64,000 nt of DNA. Source: Rostratula benghalensis (Eukaryota; Chordata; Aves; Charadriiformes; Rostratulidae). The position numbers and the translations under genes were made by a program. Each line of letters opens with the position of its first letter. Position 1 is the stretch's first letter. Positions 24,961 to 36,061 of this stretch are shown one piece after another. The stretch covers positions 55,235 through 119,234 of the forward strand of contig VXAI01000197.1 in the NCBI GenBank assembly GCA_013399305.1, given 5' to 3'. A model generated the notes under the pieces. The model did not search any database, was not told the DNA's origin, and was given only the letters and a program-made list of their open reading frames with translations.

Positions 24961-27498
24961 TTATTCTGACATAAAATTGCAAAAAAATGAAAGATGACAG
25001 TCTATGGTAATTGTCACAGGTATTGGTTAAGAATGTAACTATGCTACTATTTCTTCATTATCTGTAATCTCAATCATTCAAAATAACGTTTGTTTTAAAT
25101 CTGTATTTATCTTGAAAGAAGGTGATTATGGGGACAGCGTTACCCATTTTAGGGGGAGCACTCAACTGGAGTGGTAACAATATGACTGCAACCCAATTTT
25201 AAGAATATGATGGAAATCCAAAAGAACAGTTTACAACTTAATTTTTATAACTTAATTTGCTTCAATCTTATACCAAAAGATTATATATGACAGTATTTTG
25301 TACTATTCAAAAACTAATTTCATGTTATAAAGGAAGAAGATTTCCATGATTTACATTTTTTTTCCCCTGAATTTTTTTTTTAAATTTATTTCTTTGTAGT
25401 ACTGGACCCATTTGGAAGGGCTGCCATGAACAAAATCTGACTCTGGGGCAAAGGGAGTAGAGGCACGTCAAGAAGCAGTGTGTCTGAATGACCTTAAGAG
25501 CAGCTGCAAGAGCAAGATCTGTGCATTGAATATCAGGCTACAGTCTGACACCTTTCATAGTATATGTTTTTTATAGATTTGTCTCAAATAAAACAGACTA
25601 TATTATAATCAGCTGTGAAAACAAGTAAGTGGAATATATACTGAACCAATACACCTTGATTTAAAACATTATTGCTTTCATAGTATTGTATTGACTTCGT
25701 ATGTTGGACCCTATGGACACAGTGTGGATTTGTGGCCATTTAGTGGAACATTTTAAATACAGTTTAGAGTACAAAGTCAGGTCTTGGTAAACACTAATGG
25801 GTTTTATGCATAGCTCTCTCATAGGCGACTTTAATAAACTGTTCCTTTAATAGCCATGGGATTCAGTTTGATAGAAGCAACAAGCCAAGTAGCCATAACT
25901 CCCAATGGTGTTTCAATTTCTTAACCTCACCTGAGAATCAGGAAAGTCATGTTGCATGAGAATCTTTGATGTTCTATGTGCTGCTTTATCCTTCTGCCAG
26001 GAAATATTAAAATATATTATTGAAAAAGATTTACTCTAGCTCTTTATTTCCCACAACAGTGATAACATAACCCCCTTTTCACCTACCTCATCTTGGATGA
26101 ATTTCATTCTAGCCATCAAGGGACAGATTTACGGTTGCTTATCCTTGAAGGTTTTTTGTTGAAGCATTTCTGCAAGATTTCTTTTTGCCTTTGGCCATTG
26201 TCATTGCCCATGTACAGTACGTGGCAGGCCAGATATTCCTTTCTGGTACACACAGAAAACTCGGGGTATTTGTTCTACTTTTTTACTGCATTTGAGAGCT
26301 CATTTCTCAAAATTGTGGTATAAAGAAACCATATAATTATGCTTAACAAGGCCTGTCAAATAAAAATAGCCAATGCTGAATTTATTTAAATATGGTATTA
26401 AGCAAGTGTGTTTTGCTTCACATCAGAAGAATCTCCTAGTATTAATTGTGCAGAAAATATATTTTTTCTAATATAAAATTATTAAAATTAATAACAAAAA
26501 TTTTAGAAAGAGGTTTTTCTTCTCAAGATTTTATCACAGTAAAATTTTGTACCAGTTTGAGGGTAATACAGCCAAAAAGCTCTCTTTCTTCAGCTGCCCA
26601 TTTGTCATGGCATGGCAAGACCAACAATAATAAAAAGGTCACTCTCCATTTCACTGTAGTTTCCTGCAACTCCCGCCCCACACCACGGCCTCAGAATGGA
26701 GTGGAAGAAAGGCACTCTTGATGGTTCTCCAGGCAGGAGAATTTCAGAAGGCTCAGCCCTGCTGCAGCTCTACATGATGCACTGTCAATTGCAGTTGAAG
26801 AGCTTCTCATATGATAACAATTGAGTTTATATTAAGGTGGAAGTGATCAGAACCCAGATGTGCCACACTCTTTAAATTATTCTCTGGTGGTTTTATGCAC
26901 TAGAATGGACAAGGCACTGAAATTGCAAACTCTAATTTCCAATCACATCTTTCTGCATTTCGGTCTTAATTCGGTAGAAATAGAGACAACCACCCACTTC
27001 CTCGCCTCCCCTGCTCAGTACCATTTCTCTTCTGCTTCATTTATTTAATTTATTTTTTATTGTGTGTTGCTTCATTTGTTTAAGGCTCCTGTCCCACACT
27101 TCCACTCAGATTTTGCCACATTCTTTATTATACTCTTATTATTACTTTTGCTTGTGGCTTCATAAGCTGATTGAGTGATTGTAGGGGAGAGTGGAGTGAT
27201 GTCAGATTAGACAAGAAAACAGAATTATGGTTAGCAAGGTGAGTGGAGCAAGCTACAATAAAAGGAACAGAAAAAAAGGATTTCTTCAGGGACTCGCTTC
27301 ACATCTTTTCAGAGGAACACTTTTGAAAACGGGCAGTTCATATTACTTTTTCTTTCTTTTAACATACTGTTACCATAGACACATTGTTGACCAAATTCAT
27401 AATCTTGAACAAGATTAATTAGAGCAAGATGGAAAAAAAAACCTATATTTTTGAAAGAAAAGACAGTTATTTTCCTTGAAAAAATAAATTATTTCAGG

Positions 27499-27547
27499 TT
27501 TTGTTTTTGTTTTGGTTTTGTTTGTTTGGTTTGTTTTTAAAAAAAAT
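27499..27547. repeat. (TTTTG)n / T-rich tract
   Basis: TTTTG and TTTG units run into a short A run; simple low-complexity DNA. Confidence 0.85.
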
Positions 27548-27879
27548 TAAGCAAAGCAAATGAGAACTTATTTTTCACACCAAAAGAAAAAAGTTCAACA
27601 AAATCCAACCAAACAACAAAAATATCTCTGATGTGATCGCTTCTTTCTTTAACTGTCTAAAAATTAAAAACCTAAGAAACAATAATAGGCCTCTTGTGAC
27701 CTGCTGCTGAGATGATAATGGTATTTCAAACATTGTTTTCATGAACAGGGCCTGCCTAGACAATGCGTCATAGCTTCATTGTAATTTCATCATGTGTTAG
27801 AAACTTAACTCCTGGGGGAACCTCAAGCATAGCATGGTCAAATAACACAAATCAACTTTTTGTATGCAAACATGCAGGG

Positions 27880-27904
27880 TAAACCAGCATAAACCAGCAT
27901 AAAC
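27880..27904. repeat. 10-bp tandem repeat, 2.5 units
   Basis: TAAACCAGCA occurs twice in direct succession, followed by TAAAC. Confidence 0.85.
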
Positions 27905-30667
27905 TTGCTTCACTACAGACATTGACTGTCATTATAGTAATTTTAAGATGTTATCCCAAATTCTTACTGTGTACCTATGCATTTAAATGGCCTTGATGTG
28001 CCATTTAGTGTTGCTGAAAAGACAGCAATATTAAAAAAAAATATTGGAAAAAGCAAAAAGCTACTGCAGTTTTTCCCTGTCCCTAGACACCACTATGACT
28101 CCTGTAAGATCAGGGCTCTGTGCCTCTGAGGACAATTGTGCGAAAGGTGAGAAATTGTGTTTTTACTCCTTCCTGCATCGTGCTTTATTTGACCGTTAAT
28201 AGAACCCACACTGTTTAGGAGTAACAAAGCTACAGACACCACAGTGACTGTTATCTCTGATGTGTTTTTCCATGTATGCAGAGAACTAAAAAATCTCATT
28301 CCCTCACCATCCAAACAGTTTTAAATGGTAAAGCAGCTGTCCTTTCTTAGGAATAGACACATGCCTCTGCTTCCTGTGTAAAGGAAGATATCCTTCAGTG
28401 GGAATTCATGGAAGTATTTAGTTCCTGTGCAGAGAAAAGACTCCTTAAATGTAATGTAATAAAAAGTATGTTAGCTCTGCAAGAGCAGACATTCTGTCTG
28501 CAATAGACCTTAACACAAGTGTATCACAGTAAGCTTACAGGCCCTTCTGGGTATGGACAAGCCAGATACAAAAATCTTTCTGCATTTGATTTAGATAGAA
28601 TCTCTAAAGATAGATATTGACAAAGTCTGCAGCTGAATTCAAGATGCTGTGAGTCCATTAGACAGTGGGTACTTTGGAGAAGAACAGTAAATACGTTAAC
28701 AGACACCTGGAAAATTTGAAGCCTGGTCTTTGTTTACAGATGGCTCCTTCTGGAAGAAGTGCCAGATTGCAGCCCATGGTGAGTTACATTATTGAGTGTC
28801 TGCAAATATAAAGATGAGCTAACTTCAAGAAAACCTACAGTCTGTACTGGTTAGGAAAGAGAATTTTATTGATTAAAAAGAGAAAAGGTGGGGATAGCAG
28901 GATTAAAGCTGAGCAGAATCACTGACCAAAGCATCCTCTATTATATTCTGCATCTGCAGTACTCATAAAAACCTGTTCAACACCATGCTTCATCCTTTTA
29001 TGACCTGCTACCTGCTGCTGTCCATGTTTTAGCATGTGCAAACCAAGGACAAACAAATAGAGGAGTGACAGAGATGGATGATTTTTGATTACATGGGAAT
29101 ATAATATGAATCCTGGCAGGCTAAAATATGCTTAATTTTCAAATTTTATTTTCAGAATAAATTGAAGCAAAAATAGCAACATAAGAATATATACTGTCAG
29201 AAATACAACAGTCCAAATGAATAAAAAGGAATAATCCATATGGCATAGTCAGAAACTCTTCTGCATCATACCTTCTACATTATAAAAAAGGCTAAATTAC
29301 TGTTTGAAATCATAAAACGAAACAAAAGGTGCTATAAAGTTTTGTTCTCAGATTATGTCTCTTGACAAATGACAAACCATCACATTTTCAGATAATTTGT
29401 GGATTTTCTTTTTTAATTTTGTATTACATAATTTAAGACAATGAAGACATAGAATATACTAATGTGATGATGACAGGGTTTACTCTTGCATGTGTAGGGC
29501 AGGACAGATTAAAATATTATAAAGTCAGAAGGAATTGTTGTTTTGACTTATAACACAAACCATACCATGGAGTTTGAATAATTCTCACTTGCTATGAGAT
29601 GCATTTTTGAGGAGCATTGAGTTTTTTTTAAAAGTTTGTACTATTCAATCACCCACTCTGTCTCTGCAGAAAGCTGTTGTGGTGGTTGCTTATGCTGCTA
29701 AACAAAACAAACAAACACACAAACAGAGCGGGTCCCTGTTTCTGCATTTATTTTTCTCCAATTTCCAGCCACCATTTTTTCTGAATGATTAATTAACTTT
29801 TAGCTGTCAAATATTTCTTCTCTAAGCAGCTACTTGCAGACTCTAGGCCATCCCTGAGCTTTCTCTTTGTTAAACTAGAACATTTAATTTAGGATTATGT
29901 ATAAAAATACAGAACGAAACTGTTCATGAACTGATCTGCTCTTATACATATATGTATGGGAAGGGAAAAATGACCCAGCTACATCTAAGCTGGCACCTTC
30001 CTTACTTCCCAGAGCTACATATTGAGGAATATAACACCCACACTGAGATCATTCATATGCACAAATGAACTGCATATTCTGTGACCTCACTATTTCTGGA
30101 TAGGTTTGGGTATCAGATGCACATGTGAAAACACTGTAATTATACTGAGCCTCCTAATGTTTCTGCCATTTGCATTTTATAATGTACAAGTACAATTTTT
30201 AGGATATATATTAAAAAATTCTCATATTACCCATATCAGAACTTGTAGTCTAGTTTAGTTCTTATCACAGCTACTTTAACTTCCTGTCAAAAGAATATTT
30301 TCTACCCAATGCAGCATTTTTTTTTCTCCATTTCAGTTTGGGGTTGAAATATGTAGCAAACCATTGTCAAACAGACATTACTGCAGTCTTTCTGTGTCCC
30401 TGTTCTTTCTCATAATTGTTGTCAGTCTTGTGAAACTCAGTGCTTTTAAAGAGCAAATGTGTGCAGGTATATGAGCAAGTTCATGTGAAAAATAAATATG
30501 TACATTTTCTCTCTCCTTAGATATGAAATATGAGCAAGTCATGATCACTCAAACAATAATTTTTTAGCTCTCTGATCCTCTCCTCAGTGTCTGCCAGGAG
30601 GGGACCTAGTATTGTTTTCCTTTATTGGAGAAAGAGAACATGATCATAGAATAGGACAAAAGGTACA

Positions 30668-31476
30668 AAGGAGGACAATCACAATTATAGACCAGTCAGC
30701 CTCACTTCCATGCAGATCCTCCTGCAAAATATGCCTAAACATATGGAAGACAGGTGATTAGAGACAATTAGCATGGCTGTACCAAGCACAAATCATGCCT
30801 GACTAATCTAGTGGCCTTCTATAATGGAGTAATTGCACTGGTGGACAGGGGAAGAACTACAGGTGTCATCTACCAAGACTTCTGTAAGATCTTTGATACA
30901 GTTTCATACAGCAGTTTGGACACTAAATTGGAGAGATATTTGTTTGACAGATGGACTGTTAGATCGATAAGGAACTAGATGGATGGTTGTGCCCATCATC
31001 AATGGCTCAGTGTTCAAGTTGAAACCAATGAGTGGTGTCCCTCAAGAGTCTGTATTGAGACCAATACCATTTAATATCTTCATCACCTATACAGACACTG
31101 TGATTGAATGCACCCTCAGCAAGTATATGGATGACATCAAGATGAATGGAGTAGCTGACTCACTAAAGGGAAGGTATGCCATCCAGAAGGATTTTGACAA
31201 GCGTGAGGAAAGGGCCCATGAGAAACTCATGAAGTTCAACAAGGCTAAGTGCAAGGTCCTGCACGTGGGTCAAGGCAATCCCCAGTATCAATGTAGACTG
31301 AGGAATGAATGGATTGAGAGCAGTCCTGTGGAGAAGTCCTGTCATTGGAAGTGTTTAGGTTGGATGAATCTATGAGCAACCTGATCTAGTGAACGATGTC
31401 CCTGCCTGATATCCCTGTGTTGGACTAGATGATTTTCAAATGTGCCTTCCAACACAAGCTGTTCTATGATTCTATA
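30668..31476 (+). mobile_element. CR1 LINE fragment with internal deletion
   Basis: A 5'-truncated CR1 begins in the reverse-transcriptase region (NYRPVSLTS-like block near 30690). It runs through the RT core to about 31340, then jumps straight to the 3' UTR block at 31345 and ends with the GTTCTATGATTCTATA tail. Compared with the copy at 52-53.6 kb, about 500 bases of the ORF2 C-terminal part are missing. The join lies in TTGGAAGTG (31344-31352), a motif present at the far side in the other copy, which suggests a deletion or a template jump. Confidence 0.88.
30690..31375 (+). pseudogene. CR1 reverse transcriptase remnant with intact Y-M-D-D box
   Basis: The open frame 30983-31375 carries the central RT blocks: the S-G-V-P-Q block near 31033, the FNIFI block, and the active-site box Y-M-D-D at 31124-31135, where most CR1 copies have F-A-D-D. 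It continues through the FNKAKCKVLH block (about 31236-31265) to the W-I-E-S-S block, after which the deletion brings in 3' UTR and a stop. Upstream RT blocks (30690-30980) are in broken frames. The D-D pair is kept, but the protein lacks its N-terminal RT blocks, the endonuclease and the C-terminus, so it is not functional. Confidence 0.8.
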
Positions 31477-32244
31477 AAGATACTTTCACATCTCTGTCCT
31501 GCTATCTATTTATTGATACATCAGCCTTTTCCAGCTGCTCTCTTTCTGTCTGTAGTAAACCATTTTTCTTAGATGAAGAGTCCTGCAAGCCACACACAAA
31601 ATGCCTTGTGAACTTCATTTAGAACAAACTTATTCTTCAAACACATATGCTTTCATGCATTAAAACATCAGTGTAGAGCAAAACAAATGCACTTCTATTT
31701 CTTCAGGCAGTGAAATATTATGTTTTTCCTTTAGTCATATCTCACATCTTTTGAAGCAAAATTGTTTTGTAGAAATATGGCTCAGTGCTACTGTAAAAAT
31801 GGAGTTAGGCTTAATACAAAACAGCAAAATATTGTCAAGCAACAACATTAATCATTACCATATTGTGTAACTATTGGTAGCTTCAAGCAAATTCCTGATG
31901 TCCAGTGTTCCTGATCACTAGTAAACTGCTGTCTGTATTACCATTTCATTTTTCTCTCAACTTCAAATCTAAGACATTACAGTGGTTTTATTTATGAATT
32001 AATTTCAAGCTGTGCTGCAGTGATAGATTTATGACAGCAGGCTCATAGGCTCACACTGGACACACTTCTTGAACAAGAGCAGCAGGGCGGGTCTGTGCTG
32101 GTGTAAACTACTTCCCACAGATTATGTCATCTCACACCAGCTGAGGTTTGATCCTTGAACATTGTGATCAGGAAGTTCCAGCATTCTACCAAATCTTTTG
32201 ATAAGTTAAAACCCAAATGACTCCTCCTGATATAGAATTGACAC
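31477..32244. other. AT-rich spacer between CR1 copies
   Basis: Nothing recognisable. It separates the 31.4-kb CR1 tail from the next CR1 by about 770 bases. Confidence 0.6.
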
Positions 32245-32800
32245 TTAGATTCTGCCCCTTTACTCTGCTCTGGTAAGACCCAACCTGGAGTACTACATCC
32301 AGTTTTGGAGTCCTAAGCACAGAAAGGACTGGATCTGTTAGAGCATGTCTAGAGGAGGGGCACAAAGATAATCAGAGGGCTGGAGAACCTCTCCTATGAG
32401 GACAGATTGACAAAGTTGTAGTTGCTCAGCCTGGAGAAGAGGAGGCTTCAGGGAGACTTTATAACAACTTTCCAGTACCTGAAGTGTGCCTGCAGGAAGT
32501 ATAAAGAGAGACTCTTTATCAGACAGTATAGCAACAGGACAAAGGTAATGTTTTTAAACTGAAAGAGGATAGATTTAGATTAGATACTAGAAAGAAAAGA
32601 AACAAATTCTTTATTGTGAGGGTGGTGATACACTGGAGCAGGTTTCCCTGAGAAGCTGTGGATGCCCCATAAGTGGAGGTGTTCAAGGCCAGACTGATTG
32701 AGGTTTTGAGCAACCTGGTTTAGTAGGAGGTGTCCCTGCCTGTGGCAGGAGCATTGGATTAAGATGATCTTTAAGGTTGCTTCCAAACCAAACCATACAA
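32245..32800 (+). mobile_element. CR1 LINE 3' fragment (first of a back-to-back pair)
   Basis: It starts at the YSALVRPHLEY-equivalent of ORF2 (CTACTCTGCTCTGG-like at about 32259) and continues through the RATKII- and SLEKRRL-like blocks and the RHWNRLP-equivalent near 32630-32660. It reaches the 3' UTR AACCTGGTTTAGTAGGAGGTG and stops in CCAAACCAAACCAT. The usual ATTCTATG tail is missing or degraded, and another CR1 follows within about ten bases. Several stops and small indels break the frame. Confidence 0.88.
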
Positions 32801-33498
32801 TACATGGGACCATTTCTGTTTAATGTCTTTATTGATGATCTCGACAAGGATATAGACTGTAACGTCAGTAAGTTTGCAAATGACACTGAGCTAGGTGGGA
32901 GTGTTGATCTGTAGGAGAGCAGGGAAGCTCTACAGAGGGACTTGGATAGATTGGATAGATGGGCCAATGTCAATGGGATGAGCTTCAACAAGGCCAAGTG
33001 CCAGATCCTGAACTTGGCCACAACAACCCCATGCATACTACAGGCCTGGGGAAGTGTGGCTGGAGAGCTCCCTGGCAGAAAAGGACCTGGGAGTTCTGAT
33101 AGAGAAGTAGCTGAATATGAGTTAGCGGTGTGCCCAGGTGACCTAGAAGGCCAATGGCATCCTGGCTTGTATAAAAAATAGTGTGTCCAGCAGAAGTAGG
33201 GAGGTGATTGTCCCCCTGTACTCAGCACCACTGAGGCCACACCTTGAGTATTGTGCCCAGTTCTGGGCACCTCAACACAAGAGAGATGTCGAGGTGCTGG
33301 AGGAGGGCAGCAAAGCTGATGAGGGGCCTGGAGAACAAATCTTATGAAGAAAATTGAAGGAGCTGGGACTGTCTAGTTTGAGGAAGAGGAGGCTGAGGGG
33401 AGACCTCATGCTCTCTACAACTACTTGAAAGGGGATTGTAGAGAGGTTGGTGCTGGTCTCACAGGTAATTAGCAATAGAATGACAGGGAATGGCCTCA

Positions 33499-33540
33499 GG
33501 CTGCAACAGGGCAGGTTTAGGCTGCAACAGGGCAGGTTTA
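33499..33540 (+). repeat. 21-bp perfect tandem duplication inside CR1 ORF2
   Basis: GGCTGCAACAGGGCAGGTTTA occurs twice in succession (33499-33519 and 33520-33540). The length is a multiple of three, so it repeats seven residues, RLQQGRF in the 33447-33677 frame, without breaking that frame. Confidence 0.95.
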
Positions 33541-33741
33541 GGCTGAACATGAAGAAAGAATTTTTCACAGAAAGAGTGGTCAGACTTTGGAATAGGCTGC
33601 CCAGGGAGGTGGCTGAGTCCCTATCCCTGAATGTATTTAAGAGTTGTTTAGATGTGGTGTTGGGAGATTTGGTGTAGGGGGGGAATTTGTAGAGTAGGGC
33701 TGATGGTTGGACTGAATGATCCCAAGGGTGTCTTGCAACCT

Positions 33742-33774
33742 GAATGATTGTATGATTCTATGATTCTATGATTC
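33742..33774 (+). repeat. CR1 terminal (ATGATTCT)n tail
   Basis: Three to four units of the 8-bp repeat mark the exact 3' end of the CR1 and are used for target priming in this LINE family. Confidence 0.92.
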
Positions 33775-35262
33775 ATGGTGCTAAGTTTGATCCATCTATG
33801 TAGAAGGGATTTGTATTGGTTATATATGGATGACATTATATGGCCTAGCTCACATTTTATTTGGAATCATAATTTGTCAGGCCAGAAGCAAGGAGGCAGT
33901 TGGTTACTCCCCAAATTCTGTTATTTCAAAGAAACAGAGTTATAACACATAGTTACAGGAATACCATTCACAGAAGGGAACTCTCGGAAAAGACTGAATT
34001 TCTTTTCAAATGTTATCTCCGGAGACACGTATGAAAGACATTTTTCTGTCTTTTTCAAACCAAATTAACTCTCTGCATCCCTACTCTATGGTTTCATTGG
34101 GGACCTCCTAGAAAAGGTAAGCACAATTTTGTTCATCTCTGAGATGGATAGGATGGATGAAATTTATTTCTTCTTTGCACAACTTGACAGCAAGGAATTT
34201 TGTATGCTTTAGATATAAAATCTACTGTATTATAAGCTGTATTGCAAACTTGTACAATTAAGTGTGTGAATCTCATAGCACATACACTTTATCTGTTGAG
34301 AATTCACTATGCTGGTATCCAACATGAATCCATAAACACATATGTTATTGTCACAAGCCCAAAGCATTTATTTCAGTGTTAAAACAAAGAAGCCTTTTTC
34401 CAAATTATGAAACTGGAGCAAAATGTCATGCATTTTCTACAGAATTTCTTCACAGCAAAATAACTGGTTTGCAAGACAATAAAAATGATTCAAAGCAGCA
34501 CCCAAAACATGAACTTGAAACAAATTTCAGAGCTTTTTCAAATTCACACAATGGTTAATGGAAAAACAAACAAACAAATAGAAATGAATACACATGCCCC
34601 TCAGAATGTGAGAAATGTGAAACTTCAGTTATGATGTATTTTTATTTTTTTGTTCGTGGTGTTTTTATTACAGATGAAAAGATGATTGTATAGTGTCTAA
34701 AAGCCAAAATTAAGAATTCTTAAGTATCTCTCAGGAAATAAAAGAATGAATCTTTCCACAAAACTTTCTTGCAAGACTTCCTCCCTGACTTTTCCAAATG
34801 GAACTAAATCTGAGATTATATAAGGTTTGACTACCACTAATTATGACAGCAATTTCTTTCAGAAGACTTTAAGCAAAATTTTAACATAAATTAGATTACT
34901 CAAGAGAAATCAGTACTGAACTTTAAGGGGTTTTTTTCTTGCTTTAACATCAATAATATTAACAGTAAATTTTCAATGGATTAATACCATACTATGAATA
35001 TGATGATGAATATAATATTGTGGATATATTTTTTAAAAAAGGAAGCTGTCTCCTGAAGGTTATTATACAGGTTTGATTCCCTTTCTCCCTCCACCCCCTA
35101 AAGTTCTGGTTGGTTCAAATGGTATCTACAGAAATATTCTGGACCTGTCTGTTACATGTGTGTTATATGTACACTTGTTCATTTTCTACATTTATATTTA
35201 CATTTACATTACATTTGCATGTACTTATATGCATTTGGACATACATATGTCTTTCTTCTTTT

Positions 35263-35287
35263 NNNNNNNNNNNNNNNNNNNNNNNNN
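35263..35287. other. assembly gap, 25 N
   Basis: Twenty-five unknown bases next to a CTTTCTTCTTTT stretch and ACATTT-type repeats. Open frames that cross it are artefacts. Confidence 0.99.
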
Positions 35288-36046
35288 TCTTAAAAACTGC
35301 AATAAAATCTTGTGTTGGGAAGTAGAAACATATTTTCATATTAAAGGTAACAAAAAATCTTTGTTTTAATAATAGACCTCTTTTTATATTTTTCTTTTTG
35401 AACATTCCTTTGAAATATCTGGAAGAATTAACATAAGAGAACAGAGAAAATGGGAATCCCTACTGCATAGAAATTTGGACATTTGTTTTCATTCTAAATA
35501 ATGATGGAAACCATGGAAGTTTCCCAAAAATTATTCTCTGAAACATTTCATTTTATTGCTTCCAATAAAAGCTAACGCTTTTACTTCAGCTGTTTCTGAA
35601 TGGAAATGATAATTTTGTTTGTTCAGTTGGCTGCTTAAACTTAAGCAAAAATAGGTTTAGCTTCACTTATCATTAAACTCTTCTTCAATAAATTGTTGTT
35701 TTCCCAAATTTCTTCTCTTTACAGCATATAATGCTGTAAAACACTTGATGCATCATATCAGTCAAGGACCAGGGAAGAGGGAGCCACCTGGAAAAGGATG
35801 TGACCAGACCTGTAGCGAGAAGATGAGCCACCCAAACCACAAGTGAACTGTAGTTCAGCCAAGAAGAAATTCTGTTTGAATTTACAGGGGATATGTGAAT
35901 TAGTTTAAGTAAAGGAAATGGTCCAGTGCAGTATCAGTTTTTCAGATTTTTTTGAATGCAAAATCATAAATTTTCTGAGGTAATTCTGAACAGTCTCTTT
36001 AGGCTATATTGGATGGGAAATTCCCATACTGGTTTCAACTAATATT

Positions 36047-36061
36047 AAAAAAAAAAAAAAA
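36047..36061. repeat. A15 tract
   Basis: A pure run of 15 A. Confidence 0.9.

Larger units (their letters stand above)
24961..30667. other. AT-rich non-coding stretch
   Basis: No recognised element or gene. Includes a TTTG/T-rich tract (27499-27547), a short 10-bp tandem repeat TAAACCAGCA (27880-27904) and an ATACATATATGTAT palindrome (29944-29957). Open frames are all below 100 codons. Confidence 0.6.
32806..33774 (+). mobile_element. CR1 LINE 3' fragment (second of the pair) with ATGATTCT tail
   Basis: It begins inside the RT core just before the active site ([17 protein letters not shown]) and ends in a clean tail of GATTCTAT units. The sequence differs from the preceding copy, so it is a different subfamily and a separate insertion. 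The active-site box reads F-A-N-D at 32873-32884, with the first catalytic Asp changed to Asn. Premature stops occur (for example near 32913), and the frame changes more than once. A 21-base in-frame duplication lies near the C-terminus. The minus-strand 195-codon frame over this region is an antisense shadow. Confidence 0.9.

Noticed and set aside
32683..33270. 195-codon minus-strand open frame
   Set aside because: Antisense shadow over two plus-strand CR1 fragments; it crosses the boundary between two independent insertions.
35073..35405. Open frames spanning the 25-N gap
   Set aside because: They contain unknown residues and are produced by the gap in simple sequence.
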